Assembly (NCBI GenBank): GCA_963578105.1
Contig: CAUZBP010000010.1
Span: 19,861-83,860, forward strand
DNA: 64,000 nucleotides
Direction: 5' to 3'
Origin: GCA-2718815 sp963578105
Lineage (GTDB): Bacteria > Planctomycetota > Planctomycetia > Pirellulales > Pirellulaceae
The position numbers and the translations under genes are program-made. Within the stretch, counting starts at the first letter, position 1. Each line of letters starts with the position of its first letter. Of the stretch, positions 1-8,213 are shown one piece after another. The notes beneath the pieces are model-generated. The model saw nothing but the letters and a program-made list of their open reading frames with translations, did not search any database and was not told where the DNA came from.

Positions 1-1
1 C

Positions 2-973
2 TGGCATGCTCCCATCGCGCTGGCAGCCCTGGCAGCAGGCAAGGACGTTTATCTGGAAAAACCGATTTCCCACGTTTACGACGAAGGCAAGCTACTTGTG
101 GCAGCTGCCGACAAATATGGCCGTGTGCTTCAACAAGGAACGCAAATGCGCAGTAGTCCAGTGACAGCGCAGGCCGGCCGACTGCTGGCCGACGGGATCA
201 TCGGCGAAGTCAAGGTCGCGCGGGCCTGGACGGCTGAAACCCGCAAAGTCCTGCGGCCCGTTCCGGACAGTAAAGTTCCGGCAGGAGTCGACTACAACCG
301 CTGGCTCGGTCCCGCACCCTCTCGACCTTTCAACGCGATTCGCTTCCACAACCGTTGGCGTCTCTTTCGTGACTACGGAAATGGAGAGATTGGTGACGAC
401 GGAATCCATGACCTCGACATGGCCCGCTGGGGTCTGGGTGATCCCCACTTACCCAAGTATGTCACCGGTCGCGGAGGTCGGATGAGTTTGCATGGACATG
501 TCAGTGAGTATCCGGACAATCTGAACATCAGCTACGAATACCCCGATGGACGGTTATTAATTTACGAAAATTACCCGTTCACGGCGTATGGATTGCATGG
601 TTTCGACAACGGCAATGCTTTTTATGGAACCGATGGATACATGATTTTTTCCCGTCGCGGCGCGTTCAACGTGTTCCTCGGACCGAAAGGAAAACCGGGA
701 CCGACGGAAAAAAAATCGACACGTCGAAACCGGGGTTACGTTGAACACATGCAGAACTTTCTGGAGGCGATCCGCAAAGGAACCTCACTGAACGCATCTC
801 CGGAGATCGCCCACGCATCGTGTGCCCTGGTGCACCTGGGTGAGATTGCAACCGTTAGCGGCCGCAGCTTGGAATTTGACCCCCAAACTGAACGATTTGT
901 GAATTCCTCACAGGCAAATGCGATGCTGACGAAACAATATCGGAAACCGTTTGAATTGTCCAAATCGGTCTAA
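2..973 (+). CDS. Gfo/Idh/MocA family oxidoreductase (5' partial)
   Basis: The reading frame is open from base 2, so the N-terminal part of the Rossmann fold lies outside the window. The first visible residues read WHAPIALAALAAGKDVYLEK, which is the HWH...EKP segment of sugar NAD(P)-dependent dehydrogenases, where the Lys-Pro pair lines the nicotinamide site. The remainder is the substrate-binding alpha/beta C-terminal domain, including the DGIHDLDMARWGLG helix typical of planctomycete members. About 323 residues are seen before the TAA. Family members oxidise sugars or inositols, or act as glycosidases through transient oxidation; the substrate cannot be told here. A second, different family member follows after 176 bases. 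Confidence 0.9.
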   Translation, partial: WHAPIALAALAAGKDVYLEKPISHVYDEGKLLVAAADKYGRVLQQGTQMRSSPVTAQAGRLLADGIIGEVKVARAWTAETRKVLRPVPDSKVPAGVDYNRWLGPAPSRPFNAIRFHNRWRLFRDYGNGEIGDDGIHDLDMARWGLGDPHLPKYVTGRGGRMSLHGHVSEYPDNLNISYEYPDGRLLIYENYPFTAYGLHGFDNGNAFYGTDGYMIFSRRGAFNVFLGPKGKPGPTEKKSTRRNRGYVEHMQNFLEAIRKGTSLNASPEIAHASCALVHLGEIATVSGRSLEFDPQTERFVNSSQANAMLTKQYRKPFELSKSV

Positions 974-1149
974 ATCTTTTCGCCGATCCTACACAACTGA
1001 CTCCGGTCGTGGGAGGACTTCAACCTTGTCACCCCGCATGCAACCATGTTCCTGGAGACACGCGTTGGGGGCTGGTTACGTCTCTTCGATCCGGGAAGCT
1101 TCTGCAGATGCTTGCCAACGTTTTCCGGGAGTTCCAATTGGAAAATTTT

Positions 1150-2238
1150 ATGACAAACTTTTTCGAAAAACGACGACAACTGCTACAGACCATCGCAACC
1201 GGATCGGCCCTGGCTTGGACTGGCCAGGTTGCGGCTAAAAGCGCCAGCCTAAAACCGGTCAAGATCGGTCAGATCGGTACCAAGCACGCACACGCGGCCG
1301 GCCAGGCAAGTACGATTCGAAAACTCTCTCAACATTACGAGTTACTGGGAGTGGTCGAACCCGACGAGGCACAACGCAAACGGATGGAGACGAGACCGGA
1401 GTATCAGGGAGTGAACTGGATGACGGAAGAAGAGCTTCTCAACTGCTCCGGGTTAGAGGCGGTAGCGGTGGAAACCGAGGTAAAAGACCTGCTGGACGTT
1501 GCCCAGCGGTGCGTCGACGCAGGCCTGCATGTTCACCTTGACAAACCCGCAGGAGAGTCCTGGAACGCACTGGAAACACTTCATCGAACCGCGTCCGAAA
1601 AGAACCGGGTCATTCAGATGGGATACATGTTTCGCTACAACCCGGGCTTCCAATTCATCTTTCGCGCGGTGCGCGAGGGGTGGCTGGGAAACATCTTCGA
1701 GATTCACGGCGTGATGAGCAAAACGAGTCCGGCCCCCGTACGGCACAAACTGGCGAATTATGAAGGTGGCACAATGTTTGAGCTTGGATGCCACCTGATC
1801 GATCCGCTGCTACATATCATGGGCCCACCTGATCAGGTAACGGGGTACGTTCGCAAAACTCGTCCGCAACAGGATAACCTGAATGACAACATGTTGGCGG
1901 TTTTGGAATATCCCCGGGCAACAGCCACCGTCCGCAGTGCCCTGGTGGAAGTCAGGGGAAGTCGGCGCAGACAGTTTGTTATCTGTGGAGACAAAGGAAC
2001 GATTGTTGTCCGCCCTCTGGAACCGCCTGAACTGATCCTGACGTTGGCCAAACCGCTAGGGGAGTTTCAAAGCGGCTCCCAGCGGGTGAGTCTACCCACA
2101 GGCGCAGGACGTTACGACGGCACTTTTCTCGATATGCACCAAGTCATTCGGGGTGAAAAACAACACGATTTTTCCCACGAGCACGACTTGGCAGTGCAGC
2201 GCACCATTCTCCAAGCCTGTCAGCTCGGATTTGCCTGA
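1150..2238 (+). CDS. Gfo/Idh/MocA family oxidoreductase with Tat-like leader
   Basis: The frame is open from 1009, but the ATG at 1150 gives a sensible N-terminus: an EKRRQLLQT twin-arginine-like stretch, a short hydrophobic run ending TGQVAAKS, then the Rossmann beta strand (VKIGQIGTKHAHAAG). The protein is 362 residues. The usual EKP signature is present as HLDKPAGES, a conservative Glu to Asp change. C-terminal motifs GTMFELGCHLIDPLLHIMG fit the family. The likely role is oxidation or isomerisation of a sugar derivative in the periplasm or at the membrane, as inferred from the leader. It lies between another oxidoreductase and the nagA-like gene, so a shared carbohydrate pathway is plausible. 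The twin-arginine match is not canonical. Confidence 0.85.
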   Translation: MTNFFEKRRQLLQTIATGSALAWTGQVAAKSASLKPVKIGQIGTKHAHAAGQASTIRKLSQHYELLGVVEPDEAQRKRMETRPEYQGVNWMTEEELLNCSGLEAVAVETEVKDLLDVAQRCVDAGLHVHLDKPAGESWNALETLHRTASEKNRVIQMGYMFRYNPGFQFIFRAVREGWLGNIFEIHGVMSKTSPAPVRHKLANYEGGTMFELGCHLIDPLLHIMGPPDQVTGYVRKTRPQQDNLNDNMLAVLEYPRATATVRSALVEVRGSRRRQFVICGDKGTIVVRPLEPPELILTLAKPLGEFQSGSQRVSLPTGAGRYDGTFLDMHQVIRGEKQHDFSHEHDLAVQRTILQACQLGFA

Positions 2239-2658
2239 ACAGGGCACCCGACGGCGAGACGAGGCACTTCAATTTGACGATTTTCCAAAAGGTTTCCAAA
2301 CAAGTCGACGGCCAAATTTTTCCGTTCGGAAGGGAAGTCTGTTGAGTGTTAAGAAGAACACTCCCTTCCGAACACCGAAGAGTCCGCCAAACCAAAGAGA
2401 ACCGTCAAAATCGAGGACTTCAGGTGAGCGAGCAGGATTTTTGTCCCCTTGTTTCTATGCTGTTTGCGCGTTCCAATTCATACCGGCACGCAAACGATGC
2501 CTTCTTACTCACAGCCCGCGGGCCTTTGATTTGATTGGCTCAGTCGCCAGCAGCCCGCGGCACGTGGAACAAGGAAAACCGTTCTCGATTCGAAATCGTC
2601 GCTAAGGTTGGGTTTCAACCGGGATGTTGCAGTCGCACGAACCAGGGAGTTGATACAG
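2239..2658. other. Intergenic region with hairpin, upstream of nagA
   Basis: This 420-base gap holds no convincing gene. Frames that stay open across it have no recognisable protein character and no ribosome binding site. Its notable content is the inverted repeat at 2324-2373, annotated separately. Confidence 0.6.
2324..2373 (+). promoter_or_regulatory. Strong imperfect hairpin between oxidoreductase and nagA genes
   Basis: GTTCGGAAGGG at 2324-2334 is perfectly complementary to CCCTTCCGAAC at 2363-2373. Inside it AGTGTT (2345-2350) pairs with AACACT (2357-2362) around a six-base AAGAAG loop, leaving a ten-base bulge on the 5' side only. There is no T-run after either end, so it is not a typical intrinsic terminator. 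It could be a transcript-stabilising or regulatory RNA structure, or a protein-binding palindrome, sitting about 290 bases before the nagA-like start. The function is unknown. Confidence 0.5.
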
Positions 2659-3576
2659 ATGGCAGGAATGGTAGACGTCCAGGTTAACGGATACATGGGG
2701 TTCGACTTCAACAGCGATGATCTCAGCATCGATGGCCTCCGGCAAGCGTGTGAAGCCCTGAGGGCGGATGGGGTGGACCACATTCTGGCCACGATCATTA
2801 CCGACGAAGTTGGCTTAATGGCCGGACGTTTGAGCAAGATTGCCAAGGCCTGTGACGAGGACCCGCTCATCGGAAGTCTTATTTGCGGACTGCATGTGGA
2901 AGGCCCCTTCATCAACGAAACTCCCGGATTTGTCGGTGCCCACCCGATTCCCGCCGTGCGTCCGGCCAGCATCGACGCCATGCAGACGTTACTCGACGCG
3001 GGTGCCGGCCTGGTTCGTCTTGTGACGCTGGCCCCGGAACGGGACGCCGACATGGCGGTGACACGTTACCTGTCAGAACAGAACATCATCGTCAGTGCCG
3101 GACACTGCGATTCAAGCATCGAAGAATTGAAACGCGCGATTGACGCCGGTCTCTCTATGTTTACCCACCTGGGAAACGGGTGTCCCGGGCAGATGCACCG
3201 TCATGACAACATCATTCAACGTGTGTTATCCCTCACGGACCAACTCTGGGTGAGTTTTGTCGCCGATGGAATCCACGTCCCTTTCTTTGCTCTCCACAAC
3301 TACCTGGAACGGATCGGATACAGCCGAGCAATCGTAACCACCGATGCCATGCTCGCAGCCGGCCTGGGCCCGGGAACCTATCCTATGGGTGGGAAAGAAG
3401 TCAGCGTTGATGAACGGGGAGTGACACGTTTCGTGGGTGGTGACGACTCCTTTTTCGTCGGCTGCGCCGCCACATTCCCCATGATGCTCGATCGCTTGCG
3501 AAGTGAAATTGGTCTCGACGAGGCGACCCTTGGGAAGCTGGTAAACGACAATCCTCGGCGGTTGTTGAATTTATAA
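2659..3576 (+). CDS. nagA: N-acetylglucosamine-6-phosphate deacetylase-like amidohydrolase
   Basis: The protein resembles NagA, which removes acetate from GlcNAc-6-phosphate in amino-sugar catabolism. Visible landmarks are VDVQVNGYMGFDFN at the start, the metal ligand Glu in GLHVEGPFINE, SAGHCDSS and THLGNG carrying metal or substrate histidines, and the catalytic Asp in VTTDAML. As in E. coli NagA, the N-terminal HxH pair is replaced by Q and N, suggesting a single-metal site. The ATG at 2659 is chosen because GGGAG lies nine bases upstream; an earlier TTG at 2608 would add only 17 residues. At 305 residues it is shorter than typical NagA (about 380) and lacks the N-terminal half of the small beta-sandwich domain. 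Confidence 0.8.
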   Translation: MAGMVDVQVNGYMGFDFNSDDLSIDGLRQACEALRADGVDHILATIITDEVGLMAGRLSKIAKACDEDPLIGSLICGLHVEGPFINETPGFVGAHPIPAVRPASIDAMQTLLDAGAGLVRLVTLAPERDADMAVTRYLSEQNIIVSAGHCDSSIEELKRAIDAGLSMFTHLGNGCPGQMHRHDNIIQRVLSLTDQLWVSFVADGIHVPFFALHNYLERIGYSRAIVTTDAMLAAGLGPGTYPMGGKEVSVDERGVTRFVGGDDSFFVGCAATFPMMLDRLRSEIGLDEATLGKLVNDNPRRLLNL

Positions 3577-3935
3577 GCATCGCTTCCTGCAGCCGTATTC
3601 CTGAGACCCGATAGGTACTGCATCCCGATCATCGGCTCGCACCCCGCCCGCCGGTCCCCACCCTTTTTTTAGGAATCGAAAGAGGTTGAACTTCCGGCAC
3701 CATGAACGGAGTGGCCGGTCACCGTGATGCCTGCACGTCCCCCGGACCAACCCCATTCGGGCGCAACTGACGAGACTCCCGCGCCGAGAGTTCCTGCTCG
3801 GTTCCTGGTGTGACTGCGGAAAAAACAAAACACATCTTCAAGGAGTCTGGCAAAATCGAAAGCCAGTGGATAAGTTAAAAGAAACACTGGTGACGACAAT
3901 CGTTGCCAATCAGGAACAATCGGCGGGACATTCCG
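3577..3935. other. Intergenic region, nothing recognised
   Basis: This 359-base gap separates the nagA-like gene from the DUF4091-like gene. It has a C-rich stretch followed by seven T residues near 3664-3670, but no stem precedes the T-run, so I do not call a terminator. No ORF here looks coding. Confidence 0.5.
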
Positions 3936-6587
3936 ATGAAAAGTAGCGTTTCTTGGCAGATTGTCTGGACCTTCGTCCTGGGAAGTGCCTTGGGTTGGGC
4001 ACACAGATCGGACGCGGCAACGCAGTGGACTGAGCAAGAGACGACCCACGGCTACGTAGCCTTTGTGCACAGCACACTGGCGCAGCGCCCGACGAATTAC
4101 GTACCAACCCGCAAAGCGATCGTCAGCCGGATCGGCTGTACTCTGGCACAGGGCGAATACCGATCCGTCCAGGTGGGGGTCCACGCGCTGGGTGAAGATC
4201 TTCACGACGTGCGCCTTGAACTGACATCGGACCTCGAGGCGCGCATCTACCGGCCGATTGATGAAGCGACAAGCAGGATGCTCGCCTCATCGGTCAACCC
4301 TATACCCGGAAGGCACGCGGCGGCGGGCAGGGACCACGCCGACGGCCGCCACCCCACCACCGTGATCGACCTTCGGGCCGCGTGCCTCGATGAATCGGAT
4401 GTGATTGCCGGCCTCAGTGGGGCAACCACGTCATACTTCTGGCTGACGTTACACGCGAAGCAGGGCACGACGCCCGGCCGCCACCGGGCCCGGATACGCA
4501 TCCAGCCTGCGGGCCGGCCGGCCGTTGAAATCGACCTCGATGTGACGGTCCGGCCGTTCGAGTTGCAGCGCGCTCGGATCGTATTCGCCCAGTATCTGTA
4601 TTACGTGCATTACCAGCGGTACAACTATCTGCCCAGGTTCGCCCAGAACCTCGAGTGGTACGGCAGGATCTTCCGCGACATGGCCGAGCACTCGCTCACC
4701 TCGGTCATGGGCCTGGGCATCGGCGAGCCGGGCTGGGCAATCGACTGGGCCAAGCGCCCGCCTGGGGGCGGCGTATTTACGGATCTGCTGCCGATGGCGG
4801 TGGAGGTGGGGCTGATGAGCGCGGATGTTCCGGTGGTGCACGGCGCCATCCTTCAGTCCGGAGAACAGCGGATCAGTTTCGACAAGCGGCTGACCGTCCA
4901 GCAGAAGAACGAAGCAGTGGCCTGGTACGAGGCCGAACGTCGCAAACGCGGCTGGCCGGAGCTTGCCGCCTATGCGCGCGACGAGCCGCGCTACCCCGCC
5001 GACGCGGGCCTGGTTCGCCAGGAGAGCACGTATTTCCGCGATGTGAAGATGCGCCTGGCGACCGCGATGGATGCCAACGCGGCCTACGGGCTGGGTGACA
5101 TTCACGATATCTGGATCGTTCGGGCCGGCGAAGTGACGCCTCAACTGGTGGGCGAAGCGGGGCGCATGGGCGCGGCCGTGTGGTCGTACACCCCCCGGAT
5201 TTACGCGGCCGAGCCGTTGCGGGTGCGCTACTACGCAGGGCTTTATACGTGGGCGCATCGGCTCAAGGGCCAGTGCATGTTCGCTCACTATGCGTTTCAA
5301 AACTACAAGCACATCTGGGTGCGCGAAGGTGACGAGCGCCCGATGCCGATGGTGGGCTGGGAAACGCGTCGTGAAGGTATCGACGACTATCGCTACCTGC
5401 AGATGCTCGAAGATTGCATCGCAGCCCGGCCGGGGCATTGGTTGGCGGGCGAGGCGCGTCAATGGTTGGAGCGCCTGCGGGCGCGGGTCATGCCCGTCGA
5501 TCCTCACGCGGTCGCTCCGGGCAAACCGCTGGCCCTGGACGAGTACGACCGGATCCGCGAACAGGCCGCGCAATACATCCAGCGGCTGGGGCCGGTGCCC
5601 GCTGACGAAGTCGAGCGCGAACCTGTCACACGCCTGAAGGACGAGGCGCAGCTTTACCGGGGCAAGACGGTCGAGCAGTGCATCGAAGGGCTCGAGAGCG
5701 GTGATGTCACCAAGGGCCGCGCTGCCGCATGGGCGATCCGGGAGATGGGCAGTCAGGGCGCGGCGGCGGTGGCGGCTTTGGTGAAGTTGCTGGACGACCC
5801 GGAGGTGCGGATGCCTGCGTTTCGGGCGCTCGAGGCGATCGGGCCGGAAAGTCTGCCGGCCTTGGCGAAGCTGACGGTGCTCGTCGAGCATCCGGATGCG
5901 TTCGTGCGCCTTGGTGCGACTTATGCAGCCGGGGCCATCGGCGCACCTGCCATCGATGTGTTGATCACCGCGGCGCGTGACGACTACACGCCGGTTCCCT
6001 ACGCCGTCCTGCATCAGCTTGCCCGAATGAGCAAGGAACATGCACGGCCGGCGTTGCCCGTGCTGATCGAACTGCTGGAGAAGGCGACATGGGAAGGCGG
6101 CCCTGCCCTGGTACTTAACACGATTGCCGCACTTGGCCCGCAAGCCAACGCCGCCGGTGAGGGGATCGTCAAGTTGGGCCAGCGGCGCCTGATGGATGAG
6201 GGATGCTGGCCATCTCACGACTTCTGGTTGAATCCGCTGATTGCCATCGGAGCAGAGACCAAAGCAGTTCCCATGCTGGAAAATTTCCTGCAGCGACAAG
6301 GATCCAACCCGGCGTTTCCCGTCGATGCCGTTGCGCGGTACGCGCTCTACAAAGTCAGGCGGTCTCCGGAGGATTTGCGCGTCCTGGTCGACCTGATCGG
6401 GAAAGAGGGGGGCGGGCCGAGGGACGCCGATGCAGCCCTGGTCATCCTGGAGCACTGGGCCCGACAAGGTAAGGTAGCAGCACCCGCGGCTCCCTGGGTC
6501 CGGCAACTGATGAGCCGGGCAGAGCTGAGTGAGCAAGTGCGGCAACGGCTGGGCACGTTCCTGAAGGTAGTCGAGGCAGACGAGTGA
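3936..6587 (+). CDS. Secreted DUF4091/GH123-like protein with C-terminal HEAT repeats
   Basis: The ATG at 3936 yields a Sec-type leader (MKSSVSWQIVWTFVLGSALG, cleavage near SDAA) on an 883-residue product. The central part has features of the DUF4091 / GH123-related group: a beta-sandwich N-terminal region, a barrel-like middle, and the segment GWETRREGIDDYRYLQMLED near residue 479, which is characteristic. From about 595 to 750 are helical HEAT-like repeats (AAWAIREMGSQGAAAVAALV, RALEAIGPESLPALAKL, ATYAAGAIGAPAIDVL). The likely role is extracytoplasmic glycan binding or hydrolysis; the activity is not established. Most of the gene is markedly richer in G and C than its neighbours and uses GCG/GGC/CGC codons heavily, which suggests horizontal acquisition. 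Confidence 0.7.
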   Translation: MKSSVSWQIVWTFVLGSALGWAHRSDAATQWTEQETTHGYVAFVHSTLAQRPTNYVPTRKAIVSRIGCTLAQGEYRSVQVGVHALGEDLHDVRLELTSDLEARIYRPIDEATSRMLASSVNPIPGRHAAAGRDHADGRHPTTVIDLRAACLDESDVIAGLSGATTSYFWLTLHAKQGTTPGRHRARIRIQPAGRPAVEIDLDVTVRPFELQRARIVFAQYLYYVHYQRYNYLPRFAQNLEWYGRIFRDMAEHSLTSVMGLGIGEPGWAIDWAKRPPGGGVFTDLLPMAVEVGLMSADVPVVHGAILQSGEQRISFDKRLTVQQKNEAVAWYEAERRKRGWPELAAYARDEPRYPADAGLVRQESTYFRDVKMRLATAMDANAAYGLGDIHDIWIVRAGEVTPQLVGEAGRMGAAVWSYTPRIYAAEPLRVRYYAGLYTWAHRLKGQCMFAHYAFQNYKHIWVREGDERPMPMVGWETRREGIDDYRYLQMLEDCIAARPGHWLAGEARQWLERLRARVMPVDPHAVAPGKPLALDEYDRIREQAAQYIQRLGPVPADEVEREPVTRLKDEAQLYRGKTVEQCIEGLESGDVTKGRAAAWAIREMGSQGAAAVAALVKLLDDPEVRMPAFRALEAIGPESLPALAKLTVLVEHPDAFVRLGATYAAGAIGAPAIDVLITAARDDYTPVPYAVLHQLARMSKEHARPALPVLIELLEKATWEGGPALVLNTIAALGPQANAAGEGIVKLGQRRLMDEGCWPSHDFWLNPLIAIGAETKAVPMLENFLQRQGSNPAFPVDAVARYALYKVRRSPEDLRVLVDLIGKEGGGPRDADAALVILEHWARQGKVAAPAAPWVRQLMSRAELSEQVRQRLGTFLKVVEADE

Positions 6588-6612
6588 GTCGCGTCTCGGA
6601 CCACCAAGGCAC

Positions 6613-6643
6613 CCTGCCGCTGATCCGGGCCCCTTACGGCAGG
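6613..6643. terminator. Possible bidirectional hairpin between convergent genes
   Basis: CCTGCCG (6613-6619) and CGGCAGG (6637-6643) form a seven-base stem in the 70-base gap between two converging genes. No T-run follows on either strand, so this is only a weak candidate for a shared transcription stop. Confidence 0.2.
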
Positions 6644-6657
6644 TGATCCGCGACCAG

Positions 6658-7986
6658 CTACCGAGTTCCCAGCGGCTTCACACGGATATTGCGAAACGCC
6701 ACCGGGTCGCCGTGACCAACGAAACCAAAGTACCCGTCACGCACATCTCGGCCCGGATACGGTTCCTTCCCCATCAACTCGGTCACCGTGCTCAAATCGA
6801 TATCAAGAATGGTCGTACCATTCAGTTCAACGTTCAGCGTGGAACCGACGACGGTCACCTGCTGGTAGTTCCATTCGCCCGGGGGGCGCAAATAGCCCCG
6901 GTGAGCGGGCGCCATCCCGTAAGCCGAACCGTGATATTGTCGCGGATCCAAACTGGCATACTTGGGGTGCTCCGAATCCAGCACTTGTAACTCGGTCATC
7001 CCGGTCAAATGTGCCAACCCGTCACCCGGATAGCGAATGGCCAATCCGTTGTTGCCTCCCGGCGGCAAACGGAACTCGAGTCGCGAGATAAAATCCGCAT
7101 ATTTCTTTTTCGTAAACAGCAATCCGCCATGGCCTTCTTTGCAGACAATCGCCCCGTCCACCACCTCGTAATTTTTCAGGGCACCCTGCCAGCCTGTCAA
7201 GTCCCGGCCATTAAACACCGCTTCAAAACCTTCCTCATCACCATGCGCTTGCAACCAGCGATTTGCCTCCCGGGCAGGTATTTCCCGAACCTGCAAATTC
7301 CTCCAGCGGATTTCCCCGCCATGTGTTTGCAGTTGAATGGGGCCGCGGGCGAACAGGGGGCGTGTCCGATCCCAGTAGTTTTCCATGACAGCCTGCTTCA
7401 CGACCAGTTGACCATTCAGCCACACACTGGTCCGCGCTCCGACTTGCATGATGCGAAATTGGTTCCACTCACCAAATGGTCGATCCGCCTTCACGAACGG
7501 ATCTTTACCCGCCCGACCGGGACTGTTGTTCCACAATCCGCCCGAACCCTTGTCCGCGCCCAAGGGCCACAACTTTTCGTAGGTCGGATCCCAAATCTGG
7601 ACCTGAGGACAACCTCGCAAATAGATCCCGCTATCCGCTTCGGGCACGGTCTTGTATTCGATCAACAATTCCACATCGCCGAACTCCTGATCCGTGGTAA
7701 GATAAGGACCTTTCCCATCGTTGACGATCTGGCCGTCCTCCACCCGCCAGTGCGCCTTCAGTACCTGCATCCAAGCAGCCAGTTGTCGTTCGCGTGCCGA
7801 TTCTTCCAATGCTTGCAGTTCGAGCGGATCGTAGTGCGCACGACCGTGCCAACCTGACAAATCCCGGCCATTGAAAAGAGGCTGAAGACTTTGGTCCGTC
7901 TCTTCAGCGACCACGGGCAGATGCGTCAAGATCAAACAGCAACTGGCGAGGAATACCAAGGGGACCACCCGGGTGGTAAAAATCAT
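6658..7986 (-). CDS. Secreted protein with two DUF1080 (3-keto-disaccharide hydrolase) domains
   Basis: The 442-residue product starts at the ATG at 7986, which has GAGG seven bases upstream and opens a signal peptide (MIFTTRVVPLVFLASCCLIL, cleavage after VVA). A longer reading from 8040 lacks such a site. Two laminin-G-like DUF1080 domains are seen: the first opens LFNGRDLSGWHG and includes SGIYLRGCPQVQIWD; the second opens VFNGRDLTGWQG and includes NNGLAIRYPGDG and TELQVLD. DUF1080 members hydrolyse 3-keto-glycosides produced by Gfo/Idh/MocA-type dehydrogenases, which suits the neighbouring oxidoreductase genes. The gene is convergent with the DUF4091-like gene and divergent from the next oxidoreductase. 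Confidence 0.85.
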   Translation of the reverse strand: MIFTTRVVPLVFLASCCLILTHLPVVAEETDQSLQPLFNGRDLSGWHGRAHYDPLELQALEESARERQLAAWMQVLKAHWRVEDGQIVNDGKGPYLTTDQEFGDVELLIEYKTVPEADSGIYLRGCPQVQIWDPTYEKLWPLGADKGSGGLWNNSPGRAGKDPFVKADRPFGEWNQFRIMQVGARTSVWLNGQLVVKQAVMENYWDRTRPLFARGPIQLQTHGGEIRWRNLQVREIPAREANRWLQAHGDEEGFEAVFNGRDLTGWQGALKNYEVVDGAIVCKEGHGGLLFTKKKYADFISRLEFRLPPGGNNGLAIRYPGDGLAHLTGMTELQVLDSEHPKYASLDPRQYHGSAYGMAPAHRGYLRPPGEWNYQQVTVVGSTLNVELNGTTILDIDLSTVTELMGKEPYPGRDVRDGYFGFVGHGDPVAFRNIRVKPLGTR

Positions 7987-8213
7987 TTCAGGCCTCACAT
8001 GGAACAATTTGGAATGGAACTTGGGACACCAATTTGTCAAAATTGGATTATAACGTGATCTAACCGGTCTGCTATCATGGCCGGAACTTTATCCGTGAAC
8101 AACTACTGGTTCATTGTCATCTGCCAGCGATTCTTCTATTCTGGAAATATCCTGGCAGAAATGTTGACCATTCATTTGGAAACAGGATTTGATGCCGCCA
8201 CGGGAGTAACAAC

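Noticed and set aside
2153..2605. 150-codon rightward ORF overlapping the end of the second oxidoreductase
   Set aside because: Composition is random-looking, it overlaps a real gene and it spans the hairpin at 2324-2373; no ribosome binding site.
4449..6545. Antisense ORF of 698 codons over the DUF4091-like gene
   Set aside because: It arises from the high GC content of the sense gene, which removes stop codons on the other strand. Its translation is low in hydrophobic order and has no known motifs.
7009..7857. 282-codon ORF on the plus strand across the DUF1080 gene
   Set aside because: It is a shadow of the DUF1080 gene, which has clear domain motifs and a good ribosome binding site.
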